This document shows, one piece after another, positions 30,875-41,588 of a stretch of DNA of 64,000 bases. Numbering within the stretch: position 1 is the stretch's first letter; each line of letters begins with the position of its first letter. Origin of the DNA: Ceratothoa steindachneri (taxonomy: Eukaryota; Arthropoda; Malacostraca; Isopoda; Cymothoidae); NCBI GenBank assembly GCA_963969495.1, contig OZ018320.1, positions 73,390,245 to 73,454,244 on the forward strand, in the 5' to 3' direction. Below the pieces are notes generated by a model. It was not told where the DNA came from, ran no database searches, and saw only the letters and a program-made list of their open reading frames with translations. The position numbers and the translations under genes were made by a program.

Positions 30875-31620
30875 GGGATGTTTAGGTCGGTTAATGAGGC
30901 CATTCAGTTCTTCTCCGACACCCACATCGACGTGGGACTATTCCCTGAAGACCGTGACTGGACTTTACAGGTAGTGACGAGGTATCCTTGAGCGACCTGT
31001 TTATGCTAAGTTAGTGTCACTCTACCATCGCTTCGTGCGCGAATACTGCCCATGGTCCCGACGATATCCCATACTCCATGCTTCGACACTTGAATGAGCG
31101 AGGCATGCCCTTCTTCTGAGCTTTGTTCAACAGGATCTCGACAGAGTATCATCCCAGATTCTTGAGTCTCTACTATGAATGTTTTTCGCAAGTGCCTTGT
31201 TCCGCCCAATTTATCTAACTTCCTGCAGTTGCAAATTGATGGAGAAAATACCTTATTTTGAGGACAGCTGGGGCCACTTTTCTCCTATACAGTGCGGCTT
31301 TCGCAAGTTCCACTCTACGTCGGATGTTTTACTGCGGCTGTTAAAGGCTATCTGGCAGGCCCTTCTTCCTCGACAGATTTCGCCATGCTGTTTTTTTTTA
31401 TCTGGAGAAGGTCTATGATACGGTATTATAGAGACCCTCCACGCCATGATTGAATGGATGCCTATTTAATTTATCTTTCTACTTGATTTCCCTTGAGATC
31501 CTCGTTTCTGCTTACGAGAGGAAGGCTTCTTTCCTGGCTCGCTGGTTAGTGTCTCAGTGTTACTTTACTTTCTTTACCGGAAGATGTTCTAGCTATACTC
31601 TGTGTAAACAACCTTACCCC
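30875..31620 (+). mobile_element. Family 1 ORF2 fragment (EN-RT linker to RT YVDD)
   Basis: Linker peptide FRSVNEAIQFFSD near 30877, then degraded RT: QCGFRKFHSTSDVLLRL at about 31288-31340 and a decayed YVDD (CVNN) near 31600-31612. Stops at exactly the point where the 5' terminus of the next element begins. Confidence 0.7.
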
Positions 31621-33670
31621 TTAAAGGGCACGGCGATTTGTTTCCCTGGCCACCCCATTGGGCCCCAGCTTATCCTCTTCTCCTTCTTTCTAACACCCTA
31701 TCTTCTCACCCTGCTTCCTCACTTTTCCTACAACCTCTCCCTCAACTTTCTCTGGTCGCCCTCTAATTTCTCAAGGTAGACACCGACCAGCTTCTTCTCA
31801 CCCAGCCATCCCGGATTGGGGCTGGAAGGGAGGGGACAATGCCCCCTCCCCCCTGAATTCTGGTCGGGGTGGTGGATTTTTAACAACCTGCCTCACCCCC
31901 AACTTCCTTACATACCCTCTCTCTTTTCATGGTCTATTAATTTTACGCCTAGCCTAAGGAGGAGGTCACCATGCTGATGGGCTCTTCTGGCTAACGGGCT
32001 GGAGGAGTGGCCTAAAATGGTGACAGATGGCTTTGCCGGCCCCGTATTCATCCCTCGCAGAGCGGGCTACTGCGAGGGATGATTAGCGTTTGCATCACGT
32101 GGTAATAATACGGTCCCCAAGCCCATTCATGAAGAAACTTTACTCCGACTTCACCATCGTCGGAGCCGCTCTCGGGGCAACTCCACCCTCGAAAAGAAGG
32201 TCCACCCGTGTGTGTGTGGACAACCCCTCCACCCCTTCTCTGGAGACGCCCTTAGGCCACTCCATCTTGTTTCCAGCGGCAGTCCTCGAGAAGGCCATCC
32301 CCTTAGGACTCCGAGGGATGACAGCGTGCATCTAAAATTTACAGGAAGTCACCGTACCTGCCCCCTCTATTCCTAGACGGATGCCGGTTCGCTGGGATTA
32401 GACAAGACAGAAGGAACCTGGAATGGGATCCGTGATGTCTTGGGGGGGAAGGGGTCACATGGAGGCCCCCTCTGAGATGGACAGGGTCCCGGAGGTGACC
32501 CAGCCCCAGAGGGCAGCATCTCAAGTGGGGTCGTATCCAAGCTCGGTGCCAAGCACCGAACCTGAGTCCTCCCCTGTGCAAGCTTCTCCACAGACGGCTC
32601 GGTCCCACGAGGCCTAACAAGGAGAGATCTCCTCTCCCGGCTGGTGCCCCTTTGAAACCCAAGACCTTCTCCATTTCAAAGAAGGATCTTACTGAGCCCG
32701 GCCCGTCTGGCCTAAGGGCTCATTCCCCGCCCTCATCTCATAAATATAGAAGGAACAGAAAGAAGACCGGAGAGACTCAGGCCTCCTCTCCCTCCGCGGG
32801 AGCCACGGGGACGGACGGGTCCGCTGTCGTTTCGGTAAGCGACCAAGCCGAGATCCGCACGTCCGGCCCCGTTGCTCCCCCGGGTGTGGAATCCCAGACA
32901 AGCAGAGCGGAGCCCCGGTGTTCTCCCGGGTGGGGAGTCCCTGACCAAGACCAATAGTGCAAGTGCGCAAAGCGGGGCAACTCATTCAGAGGTTACCTTG
33001 AATTTTCGAGCCCGCTGGTTTCAAACAGTTCCTCATTATTTGCTCCACTGATGGCAGCATGTTGGCGAAGGGCAACATGATCCATCAGAGGAGAGCTTTA
33101 GCTAGCGTGATTGGTAGAGAGCCGAAGGTGACTCGTTTCGCGGACGGGAGCCTTCTGGCCAATCGAATCCTTCTGAGGTGGTCAAGATTAGTGCCCTTCG
33201 TAGACTCGATCCCACACGGGTGAGTGTGACACTGCATTCTCCCATGAACTTCGTGAAAGGAGTAGATTAGGCGAGTGAACTCGTGGACTACTACATAGGT
33301 GACATCACCTTAGAGCTTGCTGACCATGGAGCGGTCAATGTCGAATGTGTGATGAGAAAACAGGGAGGGGCCTAAACCCACCCCTACACTGTTCGACTGT
33401 GACAAGCTCCCTGAGTCGGTGCGTGCCGGTTGGTAATGCTACCGCGTGAAGGCATTTGTGCCAATGCCGCGGAGGTGCTACTACTGCCACCGCTTCGGCC
33501 ATCTGAATCGCTCCTGTAAACGTGCAAAGTTGAGGTTACCCGAGGTCTGTGTAAGTTGGTCCGAGGCCGCACATGATAAGTCCAAATCGTGTGTGGATAA
33601 GTGTGCCAATTGCGGAGAGCCGCACCCAGCTTCCTCGAGACAATGTGGTGTGTATCCTTGTAATTCAGTT
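31621..33670 (+). mobile_element. Family 1 5' half (5'UTR plus Gag)
   Basis: 5' terminus TTAAAGGGCACGGCGATTTG, a long 5'UTR (about 31621-32640; polypyrimidine-rich, contains CACCGACCAGCTTCTTCTCAC) and Gag. The 5'UTR is the plus-strand counterpart of 55.9-57.05 kb and 58.6-59.5 kb. 3' truncated after the third Gag knuckle near 33655. Confidence 0.8.
32652..33670 (+). pseudogene. Family 1 Gag pseudogene
   Basis: Opens with MKPKTFSISKKDLTEPGPSG, which best shows the N-terminal region of Gag; runs 101 codons to a TAG near 32955. Later frames show MLAKGNMIHQRRALASVIGR and, from 33446, the knuckles: CYYCHRFGHLNRSC intact, the second cluster with Cys-to-Trp (CVSWSEA), the third CANCGEPHPASSRQC intact. 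Several shifts and stops in between. Confidence 0.8.
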
Positions 33671-33769
33671 ACTCACAGAGCGCGCCAATTGTTCTGCATG
33701 CATTGCTATCTCCCCATCCCCTCCTAATTCGCAAATATCCGTCACGCAATGAGTGCTGCGAGTCTAGAG

Positions 33770-34410
33770 GATGTCGGTTTCTGTGCATACAATGTTTGCA
33801 GGAAGTGAGGGCGCCAGGCTGTGTGAACAATGAGCGATCGGGCCGGAGATTTGGTCTTCCTCAGTCTGACTACTTTACAGGAATTTGGACAGCCCTTCGT
33901 GCTAAAGGAAAATGGGAGACAGAACGCTTGACTTTTAAAGTTGCGTGCCATTTTGACATGACTTCTCTCCGTTGATACCTACCCACCTCAATGGGATAGA
34001 GTCATTTGGCACCACTGAATCGAACGCACTCGCGAGAGGCATCGTCATTTGATGGAGCGCACCCTTAAAACCTGTCAAAATTGCTTGGTCCCCTATACAA
34101 TAAAGCAGTTGGGTTGAATGTCCTAGTTTGAGGAGATTGTGAAGTGTTCCTCTTGTCCCAGTATCACAAGGGGTGGGGTATCTTGTCTTTTGGAGACACT
34201 CCTTCATAGCATTTAATAATTTCAATTGTCTGCACCCTTAGATCCCTAGGTGGCGGGCCTCGTTCTACACCTAAGAATGCTTGTAGATAGATATGTATTT
34301 GGCGTTGGTGGAAGGGGGTAGTTTTTAATTGGCTTGGTCTAAACATCATCTTTTCTTTGTAAATTTAGCGGCTGTGCCCTCCTTTTCGGTCTCCAGAAGA
34401 GTTCAATAAA
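33770..34410 (+). mobile_element. Family 1-like old copy (RNase H end to type 2 3' terminus)
   Basis: GGGCGCCAGGCTGTGTGAACAATGAGC resembles the GNE region; FGLPQSDYFTGIWTALRA and LMERTLKTCQNCLVPYT match the C-terminal region with a CQNC cluster. Ends with GCGGCTGTGCCCTCC...CTCCAGAAGAG and an A-rich tail, the type 2 end. About 300 nt before the terminal host exon. Confidence 0.55.
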
Positions 34411-34707
34411 CAAAAAATATTCCCAACATATTCTTTATATATAACTAAAATCACTTGACAATTCCCATTCGCCTACTCACGCTCCCTCGTTTTCTTGTCA
34501 TCTGACCCAAATTGTTCAGCTCAACCATAATACTCACTCAACAACTGTACATTGCTCTGCATCAATATAATGAGATAGGAAAATAGACGTGTAGAATTGC
34601 AGGGGGAAAATATTAAAATAGTCTCCCTAAAATTGTAAGTCCTGGCGACGAATTCGCGCTAATAAGCCATGAAAATTGAATGATTTTTTTTTTTTTTTTT
34701 TTGACAG

Positions 34708-34761
34708 GGCTTGCGTGCGAAACTGAACGCCATGTTGGAGAAGGAAAGTAAAATGGACTAA
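34708..34761 (+). CDS. RS-rich host protein, terminal exon with stop
   Basis: A long T tract followed by GACAG forms the acceptor. Seventeen codons (GLRAKLNAMLEKESKMD) then TAA at 34759-34761. With the end of the previous exon this gives a C-terminal helix-like segment, NAMAKIAQ plus GLRAKLNAMLEKE, the part most likely to be conserved in homologues. The 4.5-kb intron before it carries Family 1 fragments. The poly-T run of the acceptor is unusually uniform (about 20 T), so splice strength may vary with tract length. Confidence 0.75.
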   Translation, partial: GLRAKLNAMLEKESKMD

Positions 34762-35300
34762 AAACCACTCTCCTACATTCTTTTCTATTTCTCTACAGCT
34801 CTGTTCGACAGGAATTCAAACATTTGTGTAAATTATATAAAGCTTGTACTAATTTGTATCTCAATAACATATAATCGAGGTTTTGGTATGATCTTTTTCT
34901 TTACTATTCCAAAATATGATGTAATTGGTGGTCTATGCCTATCTCCAAGTGGCGGTACCGATGCAACCTAACCCGATGGACAACAGAAAAGTTGAATCCG
35001 GAAAATTTCATGTTTTCCACCGAAATTGACAATTGCTGCGGAGCCAGTCCTGCCAGGACCGTTACTCCGCGTCAGTGTAAGAATAAAGTGTGACATAAGA
35101 AGGGAATGGATATTAGAGTGTTTTTGAGTGATACATGACATGATGCGTTAGTTAGGAATCAGTGTGGGGAAGTTGATATTTGCAAGGGTGTAACTACTTG
35201 GTTGTAGTATATCGACGAACAATTCATTTACTCACATTTGAAAATTATCGCAATTGAACAGAGTGCTCTATTCGCATTTTTTTTTCTATTTGGACGCAGT
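34762..35300 (+). other. Host 3'UTR and flanking sequence
   Basis: Non-coding, moderately AT-rich sequence after the stop codon. The first 330 nt are the likely 3'UTR. I see no transposon similarity here. Confidence 0.4.
35082..35087 (+). terminator. Candidate polyadenylation signal of the host gene
   Basis: AATAAA lies about 320 nt after the stop codon of the RS-rich gene with no other canonical hexamer between. Sequence in between is non-repetitive. Assignment is by position only. Confidence 0.4.
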
Positions 35301-35319
35301 GCTTCGATAATTTGAAGAT

Positions 35320-35890
35320 GCTCCTAATTAATTCAGTGAGATCACGCTTTTTTTATACTTTCCAATCGATGACCGCCTCATGTATAATCAAAGTTTCCAT
35401 TTCGAGAGCAGATGGGCATTGCATTTCACCGAGTGAGATTAAAATTCAGCCCAATTTAATATTTAGTCTACGTCTTGATGTATTTCCTGTCGGTCTGAGA
35501 CTTGCAGTTCTGCTATGTGACCTGGTTTAGTCTCGTCGCGAACTTGACAATTTTGCTTAATAGTCTTGAATCTAAGTCGTTTACGATACCAAATAATACA
35601 GAACCCAATACTGATCCCTGAGGTACGTCGCTAGTAACTTTAGCCCTATCAGACGATTCTCCACTGATCACCACTTTCTGTATATTGTTTGTATGCTAGT
35701 TCTCAAGCCTCCGCAATAGGCTACCTCCTAACTCGCCCTCTCTTATCTTTTACAAGTCTCCTTTTGGCTACAGAATCAAAAAATCCTTTTAATTCAAGGT
35801 AAATAATGTCTACGGCTTTGTGACGATCATATTTTTCCGTCTTATCGTGAAAAAATGGTAAACATGAGCGACGTCGTGTCAATCTTTAAT
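35320..35890 (-). mobile_element. CR1/L2-like RT fragment
   Basis: Minus strand reads KAVDIIYLELKGFFDSVAKR (RT motif A, with Glu for the catalytic Asp), KVVISGESSDRAKVTSDVPQ and GSVLGSVLFGIVNDLDSRLL (motif B). This order and the ESSDWxxVTSGVPQGSVLGP signature are typical of CR1/L2/Rex-type LINEs. Frameshifts before and after; no YADD in frame. Confidence 0.65.
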
Positions 35891-35891
35891 T

Positions 35892-36475
35892 ATATATGTT
35901 TGGCCAGAAAGTCCTGACTCACTTAGGAATCGGAAAGAAAAGAAAATTTTATAGAGTAACACCAACATTTATTCAAAATAAAGTCCATCATTTTCTACGA
36001 TCTTGTTCCAGCGATCAGCCAGCATCCGAAAAAGCCCCAGATACCAGTCAGCTGACTTTTAAATAAAAATGTAAACAAACTTCCTTCACTCCGTCAAAAG
36101 TGTTGAATCGCTGGTCGCGGAGGAAGTGTGCCATTGAGCGGAATAGGCCATAGTCACTCGGAGCAGCTTCGGGACTGAATAGTGGATGTGGAAGAATCCC
36201 CACTGTCCATCTATTTAAACTTCTCTAGACAACCTGGCAATGTGTGGCCTCGCATTGTCTGTCTGATACAAAGCCTGACCTCGATTGATTAAAGCAAGAT
36301 ACTCCTTTAGTTTGTCGTACACCCGCTCTAACTGCTGGCAATACAGTTTAGAGTTATTGGGACAACCATGTGGAACAAGCTCAAAATGCAGTACTCCTTG
36401 GAAATTCCACCAGAATAGAGAGCATGACCCTCTTTTCAAACCGATTCCGAACCAGGGCGAGGGATTGGGGGGGTG
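35892..36475 (-). mobile_element. mariner-like transposon, 3' part of transposase
   Basis: Minus strand: WWNFQGVLHFELVPHGCPNN, NSKLYCQQLERVYDKLKEYL, YQTDNARPHIARL (second catalytic Asp), PSDYGLFRSMAHFLRDQRFN (third catalytic Asp) and, after a frameshift, DRWNKIVENDGLYFE then stop. The spacing fits the DD34D mariner family. The terminal repeat at the right-hand transposase end is near 35892-35920 (TTTGGCCAGAAAGTCCTGACTC). The 5' half of the transposase and the other terminus are missing; it is joined directly to Family 1 RNase H sequence at about 36476. Confidence 0.8.
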
Positions 36476-39440
36476 ATATTTCAATGAACAGAGAGCCTCT
36501 TCAGAGAGCTTTGACTCACCATACATCAAGATCCAAACTCTGAACCGAGCATAATGTGTTATATCGATGTGTATTTTAACAAGCTCCGCCGAGAAGATAA
36601 ACGAAACACCTTCTCCTGATGGAGTAGCATTTAATTCAAATAGTAGGAATGTGGCAGGAAAACCTCCCCTCCCCATCTCACCTCATTTCGGAATTGTTGC
36701 CATCCGAGTACACTGACACGGATCCAGCGTGACATGCAGTGTACTCCCCAAATATCGAAAGCAATACTTCCCTCTCGGGAGCAGAGGGAAGTAGCAACAA
36801 ATAGTCCAGGTGATTTCCTTCATGGCGGCGTCCTAGGCAGAACCAAGGGTGCAAAATACCCGAGAGCTACACCGAGCACTTGAAGGAGTTTCAGAGCGCT
36901 AAAGGAAAAAGGCTTAGGGTATAATTGACGCCTCTCGGCGGCATATAGGCAGTGGATGGAGTCAGAAACCTAGCAACTAAAGGAGGCACCGGGTCCGCGC
37001 GTACAACCTCAAAAAGCACTACGTACAGTGCAGAGCAAGTGGCATAGAGAAGTGGCCTCTCAATAGGGAAGTGCGGAAGACACCGCTAGTCGTCTCCGTC
37101 TGGAGATGGGTGATGGATGGAGTCCACATTCTGCATTACCTAGTCAGTTCCACACATCTGCTAGAGGGATTTTGCCGTTAAGTGAAAAGACACATATCCG
37201 CCAGGAAGAAAGGCGGGCGTGCTTCGAAACATACCGGAACCTAACCCTGGTTCAACGAAATTTACCGAGGGTGAAATCGCTCGGCCAGCGCATATACATA
37301 GGCATAACTCTTTTCGTTAAGGGCAGTCTCACTCGGCTGAGCATCACACAAACGTTCTAGGAATCGTAGCCAGGGACACGGCGATGAGGTTACCGGAGAA
37401 TAACTTAACGACCTCATCCACAGACCTAAACTCCTCGACTGGGACAGAGAAAATCATTTCCTGAAATGCGAACCACCGGGCGGCAGCGGTACAGAAATAT
37501 TTCGATGGGAAAGTGATCACTTGATAATTTAACTGATGAGAAACGCCATAACTATGGAGGTCATCAGCCACCTCCCACCCAAAATCAGGGTAGATCAAGA
37601 CAGGAAAATGAAGCAGTTCTCGGCCAGTAGTCTCGCCAGAGGGAGTGTCTATCGTTCAAATCCCCAAGCAGTAGAAAAAGTCTCGGCAACCGTGCCACGA
37701 TGGGGCAGAAGGGCCCCACGTCGAGCTCGGGTGACAGTGGAATGTACGCAGAAATAACGGTATACCTCCTATCCAGCTGCACTGCTATTACCTGAAAGAA
37801 CGTATTTAAAGCATAGAAAGAACGGATATGCCGGGAGTAAATGTCACGTCATCATGCCCGGCCCCCATCCCGTGATGGTGGGTCGCAAAACCCTTATACC
37901 ATGAGAGGGTGGGCAGGGGAACGAGAGGAAAAGACCCTCTTCAGCTCCTCCCAGTTATCCCCGAGTCAGCAGCAATTCCATTGAAGGAATATGCCTTCCA
38001 GGCCTAGCTCGGAGATGCGTGGGACCTCTTCGAAGAGGCGACCCTCACGGGAATGTCAGTACGCTTCCCGGAGGCAGAACTCCTGGGGCTGTCGCCTTCT
38101 AGGACTTATCGGGGGAGGCTGGGCACGCTATGAGTCTTTTTCCTCCATCTTCCTCAAAACCTTTGGCTGGCGGGGTGGCTTCGGAGGCCAGCCTTAGGCG
38201 GAGGCGTAGGAGCCGAAGCTCCTTTGGTGCTGCAATCCTTTCGGGGGAGCTCTTTATGAAACCTGGATGACAGCCTCACGACCAGCTTCTTCTTGTGAAT
38301 CTAAAGACTCGATGGTGGCGCGCCTTACGGGAAACGGTTACGCTGTGGAGAGGGGATGGTTTTAGCCGATGGGTGTGAACTTTTTGTGTCGCTAGCTCTA
38401 TCAGGGGTGCGCCTGGGATGAGTAGAAACCTGAGAAGGTTTCCGAATGGCGCGGAAACGATCTTGTTCGTCAGCGTGGAGGCTCCAGAAGCATAGAACGC
38501 TTTTTTAAAAAAAAAATTGAGACAAGATGTCCCAAGCAGCCAGGCGCGCTAGAACCAAGTCCTTAGCCTCGCGAAATGAGAGACTATTCATAACCTGAAA
38601 GGCCAGGATTTAATTTTCCAGGAGATACGCATCCCATTGCTTCGAAGAAGCAGGGTGCAGTTCTCCGCGATAGACTCATCGTGTACGGCCTTGGAGCAAC
38701 TTACACAGACTTCGAATAAACCAGACTTTGCCCGTCTACATGAACGATTAATATGGCCAAGGCGGTTGGCGTAGTACCACCTCCGTGGCAGTGGCACGAA
38801 TGCCTTCCCGCGAAAGCGATACTAACCGGCACGCATCGACTAAGAGAGCCTGCCACAGTCGAAAGCGTTTGAAGCCAGCAGGCTCGAAAACACCAGGTAG
38901 TATCTCAATAAGAGGCCCGACATAATCAAGGCTCCGATCAGCGCACTTGCAACTTTTGTCTTAATCTGGGCCCTACCACACACGTGCGCCTCGGTGTCGG
39001 ACGTGCCGATTTTGTCCTGGTCACTTGCCAAAGCGACAGCAAACCCGTGGGTCTATGTTGCCCTGCGGAGGGAGAGGAACCATTAGTCCTCTTTTATTAT
39101 TCTTGTCCTTTCTCTTTTTGTGAGAGGAGGGTGGGGAATGAACAAGCTTCTCCACACCGCTGGAAGGAGCCCCGAGGCCGTACGGACCGCCATCAGAATG
39201 GGCACCAGAAGGTGGGAAAAGTTCCTTATTCTCCTGGAATCCCTTGGGGCCCAAGTCACGCGAAGAGAAGCTACACAGGGGCGGATCTAGGTTCGGTGTT
39301 TGGCACCGGGCACAGGTTTGCCCCCATGGAAGATCCTGCTATACGCGGCTGGATCGCGTTCGGGACCATGTCCATCTCAAGAGGACCTCCATATGGCGGA
39401 CATTCCCCCCCCCCGAGGACTATGCCTAGTTTCGTTGACC
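36476..39440 (-). mobile_element. Family 1 copy J, minus strand, RT core deleted
   Basis: From 39.4 kb down: Gag (Lys-rich N-term at 39021-39254; knuckle region at 38588-38797, where knuckle 1 has lost both leading Cys), Gag-EN spacer, EN C-terminus (IYPDFGWEVADDLH at about 37560-37600), linker, then near 37120 a jump from SLNGKIPLADVW to the RT thumb, skipping the catalytic RT, then RNase H remnants to 36480. Cut at the 3' side by the mariner piece. Confidence 0.75.
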
Positions 39441-39471
39441 CCCGAAGGGTTTAAATGCAGGACCTTCAGGG

Positions 39472-40420
39472 ATGGTAACATTTCCTTCTCTGTGGGAGAT
39501 AGCCTCCATAATACTCCGACACAGAACAAATATCAAGGTATTAGGTTGCACAAGGAAGCCTAGTCGCCGAATACTCGAGATCCTGAGGAGTTTCGAGGCA
39601 AACTCCCTTACTCTCTGTCCTTTAAACAGGTTTTTGGTTCTTAACCCAGAACCTAACTCTTCTCTCCCGGTTAATCGAGAGCGCCTATTTAAGGAGTTAA
39701 ATAATATAAAGTATCTATGGGAGCTCCATGCGAAAACTGGAATCAAGAGGTTCGACCTGAGGTCCTTGGTTGTAAAGTCCCGTTCAGCTGGGTCCACGGA
39801 ATCGTTGCTAGATCTCGGTGAGGTTCAGGGCTGCCCTGTCCGTGTCATGGAGCACCCGTGCCAGGAAACTATATATGCGAAGGCCTTTGTGACATATCTG
39901 TTGAGGACCTCTTGGAGGATCTCTCTCCACAGGGTGCCACAAAGGTATATAGATTTAGCCAAAAGGTTGGTAAGGCGCGTATGCCTACCTCTCGCCTCCT
40001 ATCTTTTAAGGCACTATGCCCACCACCACACGTGTACTGGGGGATCGGAGACCCTACTACATGTAAATTCTCAGTTTGCCACTACGTACCACCCCTGACG
40101 CGCGGCTTTAAATGCAATAAATTCGGGCATGTAAGCTCGAACTGTCGCCAGCTCGCATCACTCTGCCACATCTGTGGTAGAGCTTTCCACCCTCCCCCAT
40201 GTATGTCGGAGCCCCATTGCTCCAACTGCAAAGGATGAAACCCAGCATTCTAAAGAAACTGTCCGACCTATAAATTTGAGGCCGAGATTAGGTCTCTAAT
40301 ATACACCGCCTTACTTAGTGTCCGCGAAGCTCGAGACCGAGTATTAAAAAAGACTAGGCCGCAAGGAGCGACCTATGCTGATGTCGCCCGCTCGAAGACC
40401 CCAAGGTCTTCAACAGATAC
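39472..40420 (+). pseudogene. Family 2 Gag pseudogene
   Basis: Nucleic-acid-binding ORF1 protein. First frame (39472 on) reads FKELNNIKYLWELHAKTGIK; after a shift near 39860 the second frame carries ATKVYRFSQKVGKARMPTSR and the knuckles: FKCNKFGHVSSNC with the first Cys replaced by Gly (RGFKC), LCHICGRAFHPPPC and CSNCKG. A stop after CSNCKG (40236) is followed by recognisable continuation (FEAEIRSLI). Different in sequence from Family 1 Gag but the same layout. Confidence 0.7.
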
Positions 40421-40829
40421 CACAGCCCCAAACCTGTCCAACAGGTTTGGGGTAATCTCAGAAAGCGACAGTGTCGCTAACCACACTCTCAAGTCGATGG
40501 AAGTGGTTCCCACCCCCACCACTCCGACGTTACCTCAGACACATGAGAGGGCCCGCCGGAGGCTAAACGCCCACACTAGAGGCTACGCAAGCAGACCCCC
40601 CCCCTCCACCTATTATTTCCCCTGCGAAGCATCTTGTTCGAATCAAGGCGTCATCGCCCGAACGGGCGAAAAGGCCTCGGCGGTCCACAGAAATGATGTG
40701 ATCGCAGAGATCCTCTTCCTCCCTCCCCAGAGAGGAAGGCTCTCGAGACTGTTTCCAGGAATTAATCCGACGAGCTCGTCAGGTCCCTCAGGCTACCTCC
40801 CTTTTGTTTCTCAGCAACGCAGTGATTCC

Positions 40830-41280
40830 GACAGAGGTAAAGCTGCTATTCTGGTACTCGACTCAGTCCCGTGTCGCCTCCTCACACTACATACGGACCT
40901 TCATGAGGTGGCTGTCTGGCTTTGCTTATGACCGCAATATACTGTGTACTGGGTCTACATTCCTCCTCACGACCGTCCTACTCTTGATTCTCTTCATGAA
41001 CTAATCCTTCAACTTCCTCGCCCTTCTCTCATCCTTGGGGGGACTGCTGAACGACGTTCCTAGCACCTACTTGGCTGCCACTTATGGATGAGCTATTTTT
41101 CCCTCCATTAAACTCTGGCTCGCCCACATACCTTCACCCTTCCACCGACACCTTTACTTGCCTTGATCTTTCCCTTATATCGGATGATGCGCTGCTTGAC
41201 TTCTCCTGGGCAGTTTCCAAGGACGACTTCGGCAGCGACCATTTCCCCGTCTCTCTCTCTCTCTATTCTCTGACCTTCTG
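40830..41280 (+). pseudogene. Family 2 endonuclease remnant
   Basis: Fragments in several frames: AILVLDSVPCRLLTLHTDLH, YIPPHDRPTLDSLHEL, LILGGT (where GDFN is expected, so the catalytic Asp is gone), then STDTFTCLDLSLISDDALLD and FGSDHFPVS. The N-terminal WNxxG part is not recognised. Confidence 0.65.
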
Positions 41281-41588
41281 AATATGTCCGTAGAGATGGC
41301 ACTTCCGTAGGGCTGATTGGGATAGCTTTCAAGCCAATGCGGTCTGCTTTGGGCTAGTGCATGCTTTCCATACAGTTGATGAGGGTTTGTCCTCCAACTC
41401 TTAATAATTTCTGCAGCTACTTCTTCAATTCTTAAATCGTCAGGTGTGGTCCACTCCAGGGCCGTTCCGTGGTGGTTTCCGGCGTGCAGCAAGGTGGTTC
41501 ATAGAAAGAAGCGTGCTGCACGCCGGTACTACCGAACCCGTCTTCCCCAACATAAAGAAATGAACCTGGCACGGGCTTTCATGCACCG

